From Bacillota bacterium (GTDB taxonomy: Bacteria; Bacillota; Clostridia; Oscillospirales; Acutalibacteraceae): a stretch of DNA of 34,384 bases. A program made the position numbers and the translations under genes. Below the pieces are notes generated by a model. It made no database searches and was not told the origin of the DNA. It was given only the letters and a program-made list of their open reading frames with translations. Shown here in pieces: positions 15,123-23,733 of this stretch (position 1 is the first letter of the stretch; every line of letters starts with the position of its first letter). Location: assembly GCA_029008595.1 (NCBI GenBank), contig JAQXJH010000055.1, positions 1-34,384 on the forward strand, given 5' to 3'.

Positions 15123-17105
15123 ATGGCAAAAAAAGCACAAACCTATGGGAACGAAGATATCAAATGGCTGAAAGGCGCCGACCGCGTCCGCAAAAAGCCT
15201 GCGGTTATTTTTGGTTCGGACGGGCTGGAGGGATGCGAGCATTCCGTTTTCGAGATCCTTTCCAACTCCATTGATGAAGCGCGCGAAGGGTACGGCAAAA
15301 AAATTATTGCCACCCGTTTTTCGGATCATTCCTTTGAAGTGGAAGATTTCGGGCGCGGAATTCCGGTCGACTATAATGAATCCGAAGGCCGTTTCAATTG
15401 GGAGCTGGTGTTCTGCGAAATGTACGCCGGCGGAAAGTATAACAACGGCGAAGGCGAAAGCTATGAATTTTCGCTCGGCACCAACGGTCTCGGCGCCTGC
15501 GCCACACAGTATTCCAGCGAATACATGGACGTAACGGTCTATTCCACCGGAACAAAATACACGCTGCATTTTGAAAAGGGAGAAAACATCGGCGGCCTGC
15601 ACAAAGAGGCTTATTCCGGCAAGCGCACCGGCACCATCATCCGCTGGAAACCGGATCTGGACGTATTTACGGATATCGACGTTCCCGCCGAATATTTTAC
15701 GGATATCATGAAGCGCCAGTCGATCGTCAACCCCGGCGTGGATTTTATTTTCCGCGACCAGCAGGGCGCTTCCTTTGCGACCACGGAATTCAAGTATGAT
15801 CATGGGATCGTTGATTTTGCCGCCGAAATTTTAGGCGAGCAGGGGCTTACCCCGGTACAGTTCTGGCAGACGGAACGCCGCGTGCGTGACCGCGCCGACA
15901 AGCCGGAATACAAGGTTCAGATCAACGTTGCCGTGGCGTTTTCGAACCGGGTACAGCGTCTGGAATTTTACCACAATTCCAGCTGGCTGGAACACGGCGG
16001 CGCACCGGACAAGGCCACACGCAGCGCATTTGTCTCGCAGATCGACGCGTACCTGAAGCAAACCGGGAAATACAATAAAAACGAAAGCAAGATCACGTTC
16101 AACGATATTCAGGATTGTCTGGTTCTGATCAGTTCGTCGTTTTCCAACCAGACCTCGTACGAAAACCAGACCAAAAAGGCGATTACCAACAAGGGCATTC
16201 AGGACGCGATGACCGAATTTCTGCGCCATCAGCTGGAGGTCTATTTTATTGAAAATCCGCTGGACGCCGACAAGATCGCCGCGCAGGTTCTGGTAAACAA
16301 ACGCAGCCGCGAGGATGCCGAAAAAACACGGTTGAATCTGAAAAAAAAGCTGACCGGAAACATGGATCTGACCAATCGTGTAGCCAAATTTGTCGATTGC
16401 CGTTCCAAAGACGTCAACGAACGCGAGCTGTTTATTGTGGAAGGCGACTCGGCACTCGGAGCCTGCAAGCAGGCGCGGAATGCCGATTTTCAGGCTGTGA
16501 TCCCGCTGCGCGGAAAAATTCTGAACTGCCTGAATGCCGATTACGATAAAATTTTTAAAAATGAAATCATTACCGACCTGCTGAAAGTACTCGGCTGCGG
16601 CGTAGAGGTCAAAAGCAAGGCGAACAAGGACATTTCTTCGTTCAATCTGGAATCGCTCCGCTGGAACAAGATCATTATCTGCACCGATGCCGACGTGGAC
16701 GGATTCCACATCCGGACGCTGGTGCTGACCATGCTGTACCGGCTGACGCCGACGCTGATCGAAAAAGGAAAGGTTTTCATCGCAGAATCGCCGCTGTTTG
16801 AGATCAACACCAAAAACGAAACGTATTTCGCTTATACGGAACACGAAAAGGATGAAATTCTGAAAAAGATCCAGAAGGAAAAATTCACGATCCAGCGTTC
16901 CAAGGGGCTTGGTGAAAACGAATCCGACATGATGAGCCTGACGACCATGAACCCCGCAACACGCCGGCTGATCCAGGTTCTGCCTTCCCTCGCGGCGGAG
17001 ACCTCTGAAATTTTTGACCTGCTGTTGGGGGGAAACCTCTCCGGACGCAAGACCTATATTGAAGAAAACGGCCACCTCTATCTCGATCTTGCCGACGTGA
17101 GCTGA
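15123..17105 (+). CDS. parE: Type IIA topoisomerase subunit B, topoisomerase IV (ParE)-like
   Basis: The 660-aa subunit binds and hydrolyses ATP to drive strand passage. The GHKL ATPase motifs are EILSNSIDEA (44-53, with the Mg-binding Asn), EDFGRGIP (74-81) and LGTNGLGA (118-125). The TOPRIM metal site is EGDSALGACKQ and DADVDGFHIRT. It belongs to the divergent clostridial second-gyrase branch: it opens with RVRKKPAVIFGSDGLEGCEHS and has EGDSALG where GyrB and ParE normally have EGDSAGG. ATG 15123 is preceded by AAAGGA at 13 nt; the frame is open from 15021 without support. The A subunit follows 47 nt later. Decatenation in the cytosol is the expected role, since a separate gyrase would normally exist elsewhere. 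Confidence 0.9.
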   Translation: MAKKAQTYGNEDIKWLKGADRVRKKPAVIFGSDGLEGCEHSVFEILSNSIDEAREGYGKKIIATRFSDHSFEVEDFGRGIPVDYNESEGRFNWELVFCEMYAGGKYNNGEGESYEFSLGTNGLGACATQYSSEYMDVTVYSTGTKYTLHFEKGENIGGLHKEAYSGKRTGTIIRWKPDLDVFTDIDVPAEYFTDIMKRQSIVNPGVDFIFRDQQGASFATTEFKYDHGIVDFAAEILGEQGLTPVQFWQTERRVRDRADKPEYKVQINVAVAFSNRVQRLEFYHNSSWLEHGGAPDKATRSAFVSQIDAYLKQTGKYNKNESKITFNDIQDCLVLISSSFSNQTSYENQTKKAITNKGIQDAMTEFLRHQLEVYFIENPLDADKIAAQVLVNKRSREDAEKTRLNLKKKLTGNMDLTNRVAKFVDCRSKDVNERELFIVEGDSALGACKQARNADFQAVIPLRGKILNCLNADYDKIFKNEIITDLLKVLGCGVEVKSKANKDISSFNLESLRWNKIIICTDADVDGFHIRTLVLTMLYRLTPTLIEKGKVFIAESPLFEINTKNETYFAYTEHEKDEILKKIQKEKFTIQRSKGLGENESDMMSLTTMNPATRRLIQVLPSLAAETSEIFDLLLGGNLSGRKTYIEENGHLYLDLADVS

Positions 17106-17152
17106 TCGAACTGACCCGTATTTTGAATTTTATCGCATTGGAGTGACCAGAT

Positions 17153-19393
17153 TTGCCGCCAAGAAAGAAAAAGACCGCACCTGCCGAGCCGAAAATCCGC
17201 GGCGTCATCGAAGGCGCCGGTGAGATCAGCAAACAACAGATCACCGATACCCTGCGCCAGAACTTTATGCCCTACGCCATGAGCGTAATTCTCTCCCGCG
17301 CGATTCCGGAAATTGACGGATTCAAGCCTTCCCACCGCAAGCTGCTGTATACGATGTACAAAATGGGTCTGTTGGGCACGAACGCGCACCGGACCAAATC
17401 CGCCAACATTGTCGGCGAGACCATGAAACTGAACCCCCACGGCGACGCCGCCATCTATGACACGATGGTGCGTCTGAGCCGCGGCTACGAAGCCTTGCTC
17501 TACCCGTATGTGGATTCCAAGGGCAACTTCGGCAAGTTCTATTCCCGCGACATGGCGTGGGCCGCGTCACGATATACCGAAGCCAAGCTCGACGATATCT
17601 GTCAGGAGCTTTTTCGCGATATCGACAAGGATACGGTCGATTTTGTTGACAACTACGACAATACTCAGAAGGAGCCTTCCCTGCTGCCGGCGGCTTTCCC
17701 CTCGATCCTGGTCAATGCAAACACCGGAATCGCAGTCGGTATGGCAAGCTCGATCTGCCCCTTCAATATTGCGGAGGTCTGCGAAACAACGATCGCGCTG
17801 ATGAAAGACCCGGAACACCGGATCCTTTCCACACTGCCTGCGCCCGATTTCCCCGGCGGCGGACAGATCATCTGCGATACAAACGCTTTGAACCAGATCT
17901 ACAGTACCGGCCGCGGCGGGATCCGTGTCCGCGCGCGGTATTCCTATGATGCCGGCGCAAACTGCATTGATATCACACAGATCCCGCCCACAACAACGAT
18001 CGAAGCCATTATTGAAAAGGTCATCGATCTGGTCAAACAGGGAAAACTCCGCGAGATCGCCGATATCCGCGACGAAACCGGTCTGGCCGGACTGAAGATC
18101 ACGATCGACCTCAAGCGCGGCGTTGACCCGGACAAGCTGATGCTTCGCCTGTTCCGCATGACGCCGCTGGAAGATTCCTTTGCCTGCAACTTCAATGTTC
18201 TGATCGCCGGTGTTCCGCGCGTGATGGGAATACGGGAAATCCTTCAGGAATGGACCGCATTCCGTATTGAATGCGTGCGCCGGCGCACCCATTATGAACT
18301 GACCCGAAAAAAAGAAAAACTGCATCTGCTGCTTGGTCTGCAGAAAATTCTGCTCGATATTGATAAGGCTGTCCGGATCGTCCGTTCCACCGAGGAAGAA
18401 AGTGAAGTGGTTCCCAATCTGATGATCGGGTTCGGAATCGATCAGACTCAGGCGGAATATGTTGCCGAGATCCGTCTGCGCCACCTGAACCGCGAATACA
18501 TTCTGAAGCGTACCGACGAGATTGACCAGCTGGAACAGGACATTGCCGATCTGGAAGATATTCTCGCCAACCGGGCGCGCGTGAAAAGCATCATTGTCGG
18601 CGAGCTGCGCGAAATTGCCGGAAAATACGGTCAGCCGCGGCGCAGCATATTGATTTACCCAACGGAAGAGCCGGAGGAGGAACCGGAGGAAATTCCGGAT
18701 GATCCGGTTCATGTATTCTTTACCGCAGAGGGCTATTTTAAGAAAATCACGCCGCTTTCCCTGCGTATGGGCGGCGAACAGAAGCTGAAGGAAGGCGATT
18801 TTATTGTTCGGGCAGTGGAAACGACCAATAACCGCGACCTTCTCTTCTTTACTGACCGGTGTCAGGTCTATAAAGCCCGGCTTTCCGATTTCGACTGCAC
18901 CAAGGCAAGCGTGCTGGGGGAATATATCCCGAGCAAACTCGGCATGGATGACGGCGAACGGCCGGTTGCAATGGCCATTACGCGGGACTATGAAGGCTCG
19001 ATGCTGTTCTGCTTTGACAACGGAAAGATCGCCAAGGTGCAGATGGATGCTTACGCCACCAAGACCAACCGGCGGAAGCTGCTGGCCGCTTATTCGGATA
19101 AGGCTCCTCTGGTCGCAGCAGTTTATGCACCGGAAGACGGCGAATTTCTTCTGACCGCCTCGTCGGGCAAGCTTCTTCTGATCCACAGCGGCGCTCTGCA
19201 AAGCAAGACCACCAAGAACACGCAGGGCGTTGCCGTCATGACGCTGCGCCGCAATCACCGGGTCATCCGGTTCGAACCGTATACCGAAGGTTCCCTGCAG
19301 AAGCCGTTCCGCTACCGGGCAAAAAATCTGCCCGCCGCCGGTGCAATGCCTGCTGCGGAAGAGACGCAGGGCGAGCAGCTGGAACTGGAATGA
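17153..19393 (+). CDS. parC: Type IIA topoisomerase subunit A, topoisomerase IV (ParC)-like
   Basis: The 746-aa subunit cuts and reseals DNA. The winged-helix core is clear: the catalytic Arg140-Tyr141 pair lies in AASRYTEAKL, and the DNA-gate segment is at 34-140. The C-terminal part contains beta-propeller-like repeats, but no GyrA box (QRRGGKG) is seen, which favours topoisomerase IV over gyrase. In the quinolone-determining region the sequence is HGDAAIYD (96-103), so Ala99 replaces the usual serine while Asp103 is kept. Translation starts at TTG 17153, supported by TTGGAG nine bases upstream. It is in one operon with subunit B and the small membrane-anchored protein. Confidence 0.9.
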   Translation: MPPRKKKTAPAEPKIRGVIEGAGEISKQQITDTLRQNFMPYAMSVILSRAIPEIDGFKPSHRKLLYTMYKMGLLGTNAHRTKSANIVGETMKLNPHGDAAIYDTMVRLSRGYEALLYPYVDSKGNFGKFYSRDMAWAASRYTEAKLDDICQELFRDIDKDTVDFVDNYDNTQKEPSLLPAAFPSILVNANTGIAVGMASSICPFNIAEVCETTIALMKDPEHRILSTLPAPDFPGGGQIICDTNALNQIYSTGRGGIRVRARYSYDAGANCIDITQIPPTTTIEAIIEKVIDLVKQGKLREIADIRDETGLAGLKITIDLKRGVDPDKLMLRLFRMTPLEDSFACNFNVLIAGVPRVMGIREILQEWTAFRIECVRRRTHYELTRKKEKLHLLLGLQKILLDIDKAVRIVRSTEEESEVVPNLMIGFGIDQTQAEYVAEIRLRHLNREYILKRTDEIDQLEQDIADLEDILANRARVKSIIVGELREIAGKYGQPRRSILIYPTEEPEEEPEEIPDDPVHVFFTAEGYFKKITPLSLRMGGEQKLKEGDFIVRAVETTNNRDLLFFTDRCQVYKARLSDFDCTKASVLGEYIPSKLGMDDGERPVAMAITRDYEGSMLFCFDNGKIAKVQMDAYATKTNRRKLLAAYSDKAPLVAAVYAPEDGEFLLTASSGKLLLIHSGALQSKTTKNTQGVAVMTLRRNHRVIRFEPYTEGSLQKPFRYRAKNLPAAGAMPAAEETQGEQLELE

Positions 19394-19412
19394 TCCACAG
19401 GAGGAATGCTTT

Positions 19413-19994
19413 ATGAACCCACTGTTCTGGTGGATCCTCGGCGCCATTGTTCTTCTGGGCCTTGCCGGGGGGATTCTGGCTCTGTTTTCCCGCCGCTCAC
19501 GGCTGAAACGTTCCGAAGCGGCTTTTGCCCGCGAAAATTGTTCGCCGACGCGCAGAGTCGGCGATCTGTGGTTGGATGAAACCAACCGGCGCTGGACCAT
19601 TGCCCGCGACTGCGAAAAGCTGATGCTTCACCGCTATGAAGACGTAACAGGCGCAGAACTGGTGCAGGACGGCGAAAAATATGTCATCCGCAAGGGAATT
19701 CTGGAAAGCTATCTGGGCGGCGTCGTGCTGGGCGCAGCGTCGGCAGCTGCCAATCTCGGCGGCAGTTCCCGCCCGAAAGAGAAGGCTGTCCGGAGCATGG
19801 TGATCAATATAACGCTTGCGGATCGCGCCTGCCCGGTGGAAACGATGGTGCTGCACAACACGATCGTCCGGGTGAATTCCGGAGCTTATCGAAAGCTTCA
19901 CTGCCGCGCCGCCGAACTGCTGCAGATTTTTTCCGAAATGCAGGGCAGCTCTCCGGAACTGCCTGCAGACGGTTCCTCCAGTAGCGGGCTTTGA
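19413..19994 (+). CDS. Membrane-anchored protein of unknown function in the topoisomerase operon
   Basis: The 193-aa product has one N-terminal transmembrane segment (about 5-24) followed by a basic RRSRLKR stop-transfer, so the rest faces the cytosol. That part has beta-strands around LHRYEDVTGAELVQDGEKY and a glycine/alanine-rich loop (about 106-122, LGGVVLGAASAAANLGG), followed by VRSMVINITLAD. This arrangement is common in clostridial proteins that pair a small beta domain with a GG-rich hinge, often attached to zinc ribbons; I know no function for it. CAGGAGG precedes the ATG, which lies 19 nt after parC, so it is translated from the same message. A terminator follows the stop codon. Confidence 0.8.
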   Translation: MNPLFWWILGAIVLLGLAGGILALFSRRSRLKRSEAAFARENCSPTRRVGDLWLDETNRRWTIARDCEKLMLHRYEDVTGAELVQDGEKYVIRKGILESYLGGVVLGAASAAANLGGSSRPKEKAVRSMVINITLADRACPVETMVLHNTIVRVNSGAYRKLHCRAAELLQIFSEMQGSSPELPADGSSSSGL

Positions 19995-20012
19995 AACAAT
20001 TTTGTCGCCAAA

Positions 20013-20057
20013 AAGCGGGCTGCTCTGCCATCCGGCACAAGCAGCCCGCTTCTTTTG
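20013..20057. terminator. Bidirectional terminator, topoisomerase operon / 57-aa protein operon
   Basis: AAGCGGGCTGCT (20013-20024) pairs perfectly with AGCAGCCCGCTT (20040-20051). CTTTT follows on the plus strand and CTTTTTGG on the minus strand, serving both convergent operons. Confidence 0.88.
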
Positions 20058-20072
20058 GATTCATTGGTCAAA

Positions 20073-20246
20073 TTATCGTCTTCGAAAACTTTCCGCATAG
20101 GACTGCAGCTCCGCAAAAGAAGAAACATCACACATTTCCACCTTTCGCTGAACCTCCCGCGGCAGCGACTGAAAATATTCATAGCTGGACAAATCCTGTT
20201 CCAGCAGCGCAGATAACCCAAGCTGCGGAAATCCGCCGTCTGTCAT
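20073..20246 (-). CDS. Hypothetical 57-aa small protein
   Basis: The predicted protein begins MTDGGFPQLGL and is mostly helical, with a segment LSSYEYFQSLPREVQRKV and a second helix SSFAELQSYAESFRRR with a basic end. There is no membrane segment. ATG 20246 is supported by GAGGTGAT six bases upstream; a longer frame to 20273 has no such site. It lies 78 nt after the cupin gene on the same strand and before a shared terminator, so it is likely the last gene of that operon. The 'sLP.EVq.kv...sSFaELq' pattern resembles small clostridial proteins I have seen without a name. Confidence 0.6.
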   Translation of the reverse strand: MTDGGFPQLGLSALLEQDLSSYEYFQSLPREVQRKVEMCDVSSFAELQSYAESFRRR

Positions 20247-20324
20247 AACAATCACCTCAGTGGTAGTATTCACTGGGGCGGCTTTGCTATGCCGAAAAAA
20301 TTTTTCCAGAATGCCCTGCGGCGA

Positions 20325-20651
20325 TCAGTCAAAAATGATCAGCGCCATGAACACCAGATCTTCGCTGCCGGTATTCGTCAGCCCGTGACCGTGGCCGTCC
20401 GGAGTAAAGGTTTTATCCCCCGCTGCGACCGGACGAATGACGCCGTTGTCGTTATAGGCACCGCGGCCGGAAAGAATATAATATGTCTCGCTTTCATGAT
20501 GATGTTCATGATACCCCAGACTGCAGTTCGGTTCAATCGTCACCCTGGCATACAGACCGCATTTTCCATTCAGCTCTTTTTCTCCCAGAATGCGCTCGAT
20601 CAGCACATGGCCTTTTCCGCCGCACATATTTTCCACGCGTTCTACTGACAT
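20325..20651 (-). CDS. Small cupin-domain protein
   Basis: The 108-aa protein is a single cupin barrel. Motif 1 is YHEHHHESETYYILSGRG (about 47-64), with His48, His50 and Glu55 as metal ligands, and motif 2 is the PDGHGHGLTNTGSEDL region, with His87. Single-domain cupins of this size bind a metal and a small ligand such as a sugar, or act as simple isomerases or epimerases; the substrate cannot be inferred here. GAAGGATCATT precedes the ATG. It is 28 nt downstream of the rhomboid-like gene and translated from the same transcript. Confidence 0.9.
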   Translation of the reverse strand: MSVERVENMCGGKGHVLIERILGEKELNGKCGLYARVTIEPNCSLGYHEHHHESETYYILSGRGAYNDNGVIRPVAAGDKTFTPDGHGHGLTNTGSEDLVFMALIIFD

Positions 20652-20679
20652 AATGATCCTTCTTTCTATAGGGACTCGC

Positions 20680-21327
20680 CTATTTCATATATTTGCGGAA
20701 ATTGCTCCGCGTTTTGCGAAACGAAAGCCATTGGCGTAAATGCTTCAGAAAATAACCGCCGAAATACAGCACAACATTCAGCAGAGAGAAAATGATTGCG
20801 ATCCGCGTGCTCCAACTGCCTACCACCAGCGAATACACCATCAACACAACGTCGGCAGCGGCAAGATACTTGACCTTGACGGGGATGAAGAAGAACAGCA
20901 TCAGCTGAAAATCGGGATAGAAAAATGCAAACGCCAGAAAGAGCGACAGGTTGAGATAGGTGTTGACGCCGTAACCGGTAAACAGCGCTGCCAGAATCGC
21001 ACCGAACATCCCGGTCAGATAAAACAGGCAGAAACGGAAGGATCCCCATTCCCGTTCCAGTGATTCGCCGATCAGACAATACAAATACAAACTGAACAGA
21101 ATCCAGAGCGGAGAAGTGTCCACCGGGGAAAACACAAAGGTGATCAGCCGCCAGACTTCTCCCTGCCCTACCCTTGACAGATCGAGCGCCAGCAAGCTGC
21201 CCAGCCCGACCTGCGGCAGCAGATAATCCGTCAGAAAAACGATCAGCATTCCGCCGCAAATATAATACATCAGATGAGAAATTGCAAGCCTTCCGATTTT
21301 ACGTTCCAGTTTCTTCAATAAATCCAT
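20680..21327 (-). CDS. Rhomboid-like polytopic membrane protein lacking the protease dyad
   Basis: The 215-aa protein has about five to six hydrophobic helices. The segment QGEVWRLITFVFSPVD (about 54-69), the charged GESLEREWGSFRF loop and the LTGMFGAILAAL helix follow the rhomboid layout (the WR motif in the L1 loop, then E-WG-). The catalytic GxSG serine is not seen: the place where it should be reads GYGVNTYLNLSLF, and no matching histidine is visible in the last helix. This suggests a pseudoprotease or membrane-shaping role. AAAGGT lies upstream of the ATG. It is first in an operon with the cupin and 57-aa protein, driven by the promoter at 21374-21402. Confidence 0.8.
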   Translation of the reverse strand: MDLLKKLERKIGRLAISHLMYYICGGMLIVFLTDYLLPQVGLGSLLALDLSRVGQGEVWRLITFVFSPVDTSPLWILFSLYLYCLIGESLEREWGSFRFCLFYLTGMFGAILAALFTGYGVNTYLNLSLFLAFAFFYPDFQLMLFFFIPVKVKYLAAADVVLMVYSLVVGSWSTRIAIIFSLLNVVLYFGGYFLKHLRQWLSFRKTRSNFRKYMK

Positions 21328-21373
21328 TGTTCAAACCATACCTTTCGGGGAGCGTCGGCTTTGATTTGTAAAC

Positions 21374-21402
21374 ATCATATCAAATTATCGATTTGATTTC
21401 AA
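21374..21402 (-). promoter_or_regulatory. Promoter of rhomboid-like/cupin operon with internal inverted repeat
   Basis: On the minus strand TTGAAA (21397-21402) and TATGAT (21374-21379) are 17 bp apart. A perfect inverted repeat ATCAAAT-TATCG-ATTTGAT (21379-21397) fills the spacer exactly, so a bound dimer would block the polymerase. No cognate regulator is encoded next to it. Confidence 0.6.
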
Positions 21403-21454
21403 GGGAAGCAGCATAAAATTTACAACACCGTTCCGATAAACAGGCCGTTTTCGA

Positions 21455-21483
21455 TTGAAGAAAACGCAAACATATGGTAAAAT
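21455..21483 (+). promoter_or_regulatory. Promoter of the MFS-GDPD-GGDEF operon
   Basis: TTGAAG (21455-21460) and TAAAAT (21478-21483) are 17 bp apart with TGG in front of the -10. The transporter ATG is about 54 bp downstream. Confidence 0.7.
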
Positions 21484-21536
21484 AAAACAGGCTCATTGCC
21501 GTTACATGATTTGATGCAAAAAGGAGTGCCAGCGCT

Positions 21537-22823
21537 ATGAAACTGAACACAAAACGCACCATTCTGGTCGGTCTTGCTTTTCTTTCCATCTGCTCCTTCT
21601 GGCAGCTGTATGACAGCATCATTCCTCTGATTCTGAAAAACACCTTTGCCGTCAGCGATACGGTTTCCGGCATCGTGATGGCAATGGACAACGTGCTGGC
21701 AATTTTTCTGCTGCCGCTGTTCGGTGCGCTTTCTGACCGGACCCATACCCGGTTGGGACGCCGGACCCCGTTCATTCTGATCGGTACTGCCTGCGCGGTC
21801 GTCAGTATGATGCTGATCCCCGTGGCGGATCTCAACCGGATACTCGTTCTGTTTATCGCTGCGCTCGGCTGCACTTTGCTTTCCATGGGACTGTACCGCT
21901 CCCCTGCCGTTGCGCTGATGCCGGACGTCACACCGAAACCGCTGCGTTCCAAAGCGAATGCCATCATTAATCTGATGGGCGCCGTCGGCGGAGTGATCAC
22001 ATTGGGGCTGATCCGCTTTCTCGTTCCCTCGGGCAGCACTCCGAATTATATTCCGCTGTTTGCCTGTGTCGCCGGGATCATGGTCGTTTCCGTTGTCGTT
22101 CTGGTCTGCACGGTGCGTGAAAACCGGGCTGCAGCAGAGGCCGCCGCTCAAAACAGCGAAGAACCCGTCCCGACGGATGAACCGGCAGCTCCGGCTCAAA
22201 AAACAAAGCTCGCACCAGATGTACGCCGCAGCATGATCTTTCTGCTGGCTTCCGTCGCATTCTGGTTCATGGGCTACAACGCCGTGACCACCGCTTTTTC
22301 CCGTTATGCGCAGATCCAATGGGGCATGGAAGGCGGCGGCTTTGCCAATTGCCTGATGGTCGCGACCGTTGCCGCGGTCATTTCATATATCCCGGTTGGG
22401 TGGATTGCCACCCGCTTCGGACGCAAAAAGACCATCCTCGGCGGCGTTGCCCTGCTTGCGCTGTGCTTTGGCGCCGGCGCCCTGATTACGGCTTATCACG
22501 CTGCCGTTAACATTCTGTTCGCTCTGGTGGGCGTTGCCTGGGCCTTCATCAACGTAAATTCCTATCCGATGGTCGTCGAAATGGGACACGGAAGCGACGT
22601 CGGGCGCTTTACCGGCTTATATTATACATTCTCCATGGCTGCGCAGATTATTACGCCGATTCTTTCCGGCGTTCTGCTGGATCACATCGGATACGGCACG
22701 CTGTTCCCCTATGCCGCGGTGTGCGTTGTCATTGCCTTTATCACGATGACGCAGGTTCGTCACGGCGACAGCAAGCCGCTGCCTCCCAAGAGCAAGCTGG
22801 AAGCCTTTGATACACCCGATTGA
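21537..22823 (+). CDS. MFS transporter, sugar:proton symporter (SLC45/GPH-like)
   Basis: The 428-aa protein has about 12 transmembrane helices with a longer cytosolic loop in the middle (about 190-225, charged and Ala/Glu/Pro-rich). Motif A is GALSDRTHTRLGRRTPFIL (63-81) with a conserved MDN at 50-52 in the second helix, the pattern of sucrose/maltose-type symporters. The second half repeats WIATRFGRKKTIL. Uptake of a disaccharide or related sugar is the best guess; the substrate is not determined by the sequence. AAAGGAG lies ahead of the ATG. The GDPD gene starts 17 nt after it. Confidence 0.9.
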   Translation: MKLNTKRTILVGLAFLSICSFWQLYDSIIPLILKNTFAVSDTVSGIVMAMDNVLAIFLLPLFGALSDRTHTRLGRRTPFILIGTACAVVSMMLIPVADLNRILVLFIAALGCTLLSMGLYRSPAVALMPDVTPKPLRSKANAIINLMGAVGGVITLGLIRFLVPSGSTPNYIPLFACVAGIMVVSVVVLVCTVRENRAAAEAAAQNSEEPVPTDEPAAPAQKTKLAPDVRRSMIFLLASVAFWFMGYNAVTTAFSRYAQIQWGMEGGGFANCLMVATVAAVISYIPVGWIATRFGRKKTILGGVALLALCFGAGALITAYHAAVNILFALVGVAWAFINVNSYPMVVEMGHGSDVGRFTGLYYTFSMAAQIITPILSGVLLDHIGYGTLFPYAAVCVVIAFITMTQVRHGDSKPLPPKSKLEAFDTPD

Positions 22824-22840
22824 CCGAAAGGAAAAACGAT

Positions 22841-23707
22841 ATGACTGCCTGGATCATTCTTCTGATTGTAATTGCCGCCTTCGCCACACTTTTGCTGCTC
22901 CTGCTGTGGATGATCGCCCCGCGGCGCAAAAAACCGGATTGGAGCGCTCTTTCCGGCTATGATTACGCTCACCGCGGGCTTCATGCTGCCGATCAGTCCG
23001 TGCCGGAAAACAGTCTGGCAGCATTCCGGCGTGCGGTGGAAAACGGTTACGGAATTGAATTGGATATTCAGCTGACCGCTGACCAACAGGTCGTTGTATT
23101 TCACGATGCAACGCTGAAACGCGTCTGCGGAATCGACCGCCCGTTGTGTGAATTTACCCTGCAGCAGCTGCAGGAGATCCCTTTGGCCGGTACCGCAGAG
23201 CGGATCCCGCTGTTTGCAGATGTCCTGGCTCTGGTAAAGGGGCGCGTTCCGCTGATCGTAGAAATCAAGCATTATCACCAGAAGCTGCTGCTCTGTCAGA
23301 AGGCTGCCGCCCTTTTGGATGATTATGACGGCGCGTTCTGTATCGAGTCGTTTCACCCGCTGATCGTTCAATGGTTCAAAAAGAACCGTCCGGCCGTTAT
23401 CCGCGGTCAGCTCGCAGAAAATTACAACCGATCGAAATCACTTTCTCCGATCGCCGGATTTTTGGCCGGGAACCTGCTCTCCAACTTCCTGGCGCGCCCG
23501 GATTTCATCGCCTACCGCTTTTCCCATCGGGAACGGGCGGCGCTCTGGGTCTGCTGCGATTGGCTGCATGCGCAGCGCGTTTACTGGACACTGCATTCCG
23601 CAGAGGAACTTCAGGCCGCGCATCATGAACAGGCGATCGGAATATTTGAACACTTTTGTCCAAAGCCTCACTTACCTGCTGACGGCGGAAAAACGAACGG
23701 GCTTTGA
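22841..23707 (+). CDS. Membrane-anchored glycerophosphodiester phosphodiesterase
   Basis: The 288-aa enzyme cleaves glycerophosphodiesters such as phospholipid head-group products into glycerol 3-phosphate and an alcohol. One transmembrane helix (5-26) is followed by a GDPD TIM barrel. Catalytic residues are visible: HRG at 44-46, PEN at 55-57, Glu73 and Asp75 in GIELDIQ, and His88 in VFHD. EIKHY supplies a further metal ligand. Only one barrel is present, without the extra domains of the large GdpP-type enzymes. ATG 22841 has AAAGGAAAA upstream; a TTG at 22820 in the same frame would overlap the transporter stop. The cyclase gene starts 26 nt later. Confidence 0.9.
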   Translation: MTAWIILLIVIAAFATLLLLLLWMIAPRRKKPDWSALSGYDYAHRGLHAADQSVPENSLAAFRRAVENGYGIELDIQLTADQQVVVFHDATLKRVCGIDRPLCEFTLQQLQEIPLAGTAERIPLFADVLALVKGRVPLIVEIKHYHQKLLLCQKAAALLDDYDGAFCIESFHPLIVQWFKKNRPAVIRGQLAENYNRSKSLSPIAGFLAGNLLSNFLARPDFIAYRFSHRERAALWVCCDWLHAQRVYWTLHSAEELQAAHHEQAIGIFEHFCPKPHLPADGGKTNGL

Positions 23708-23733
23708 CGCTTTCAGAATGAAAGGGGTACAGC

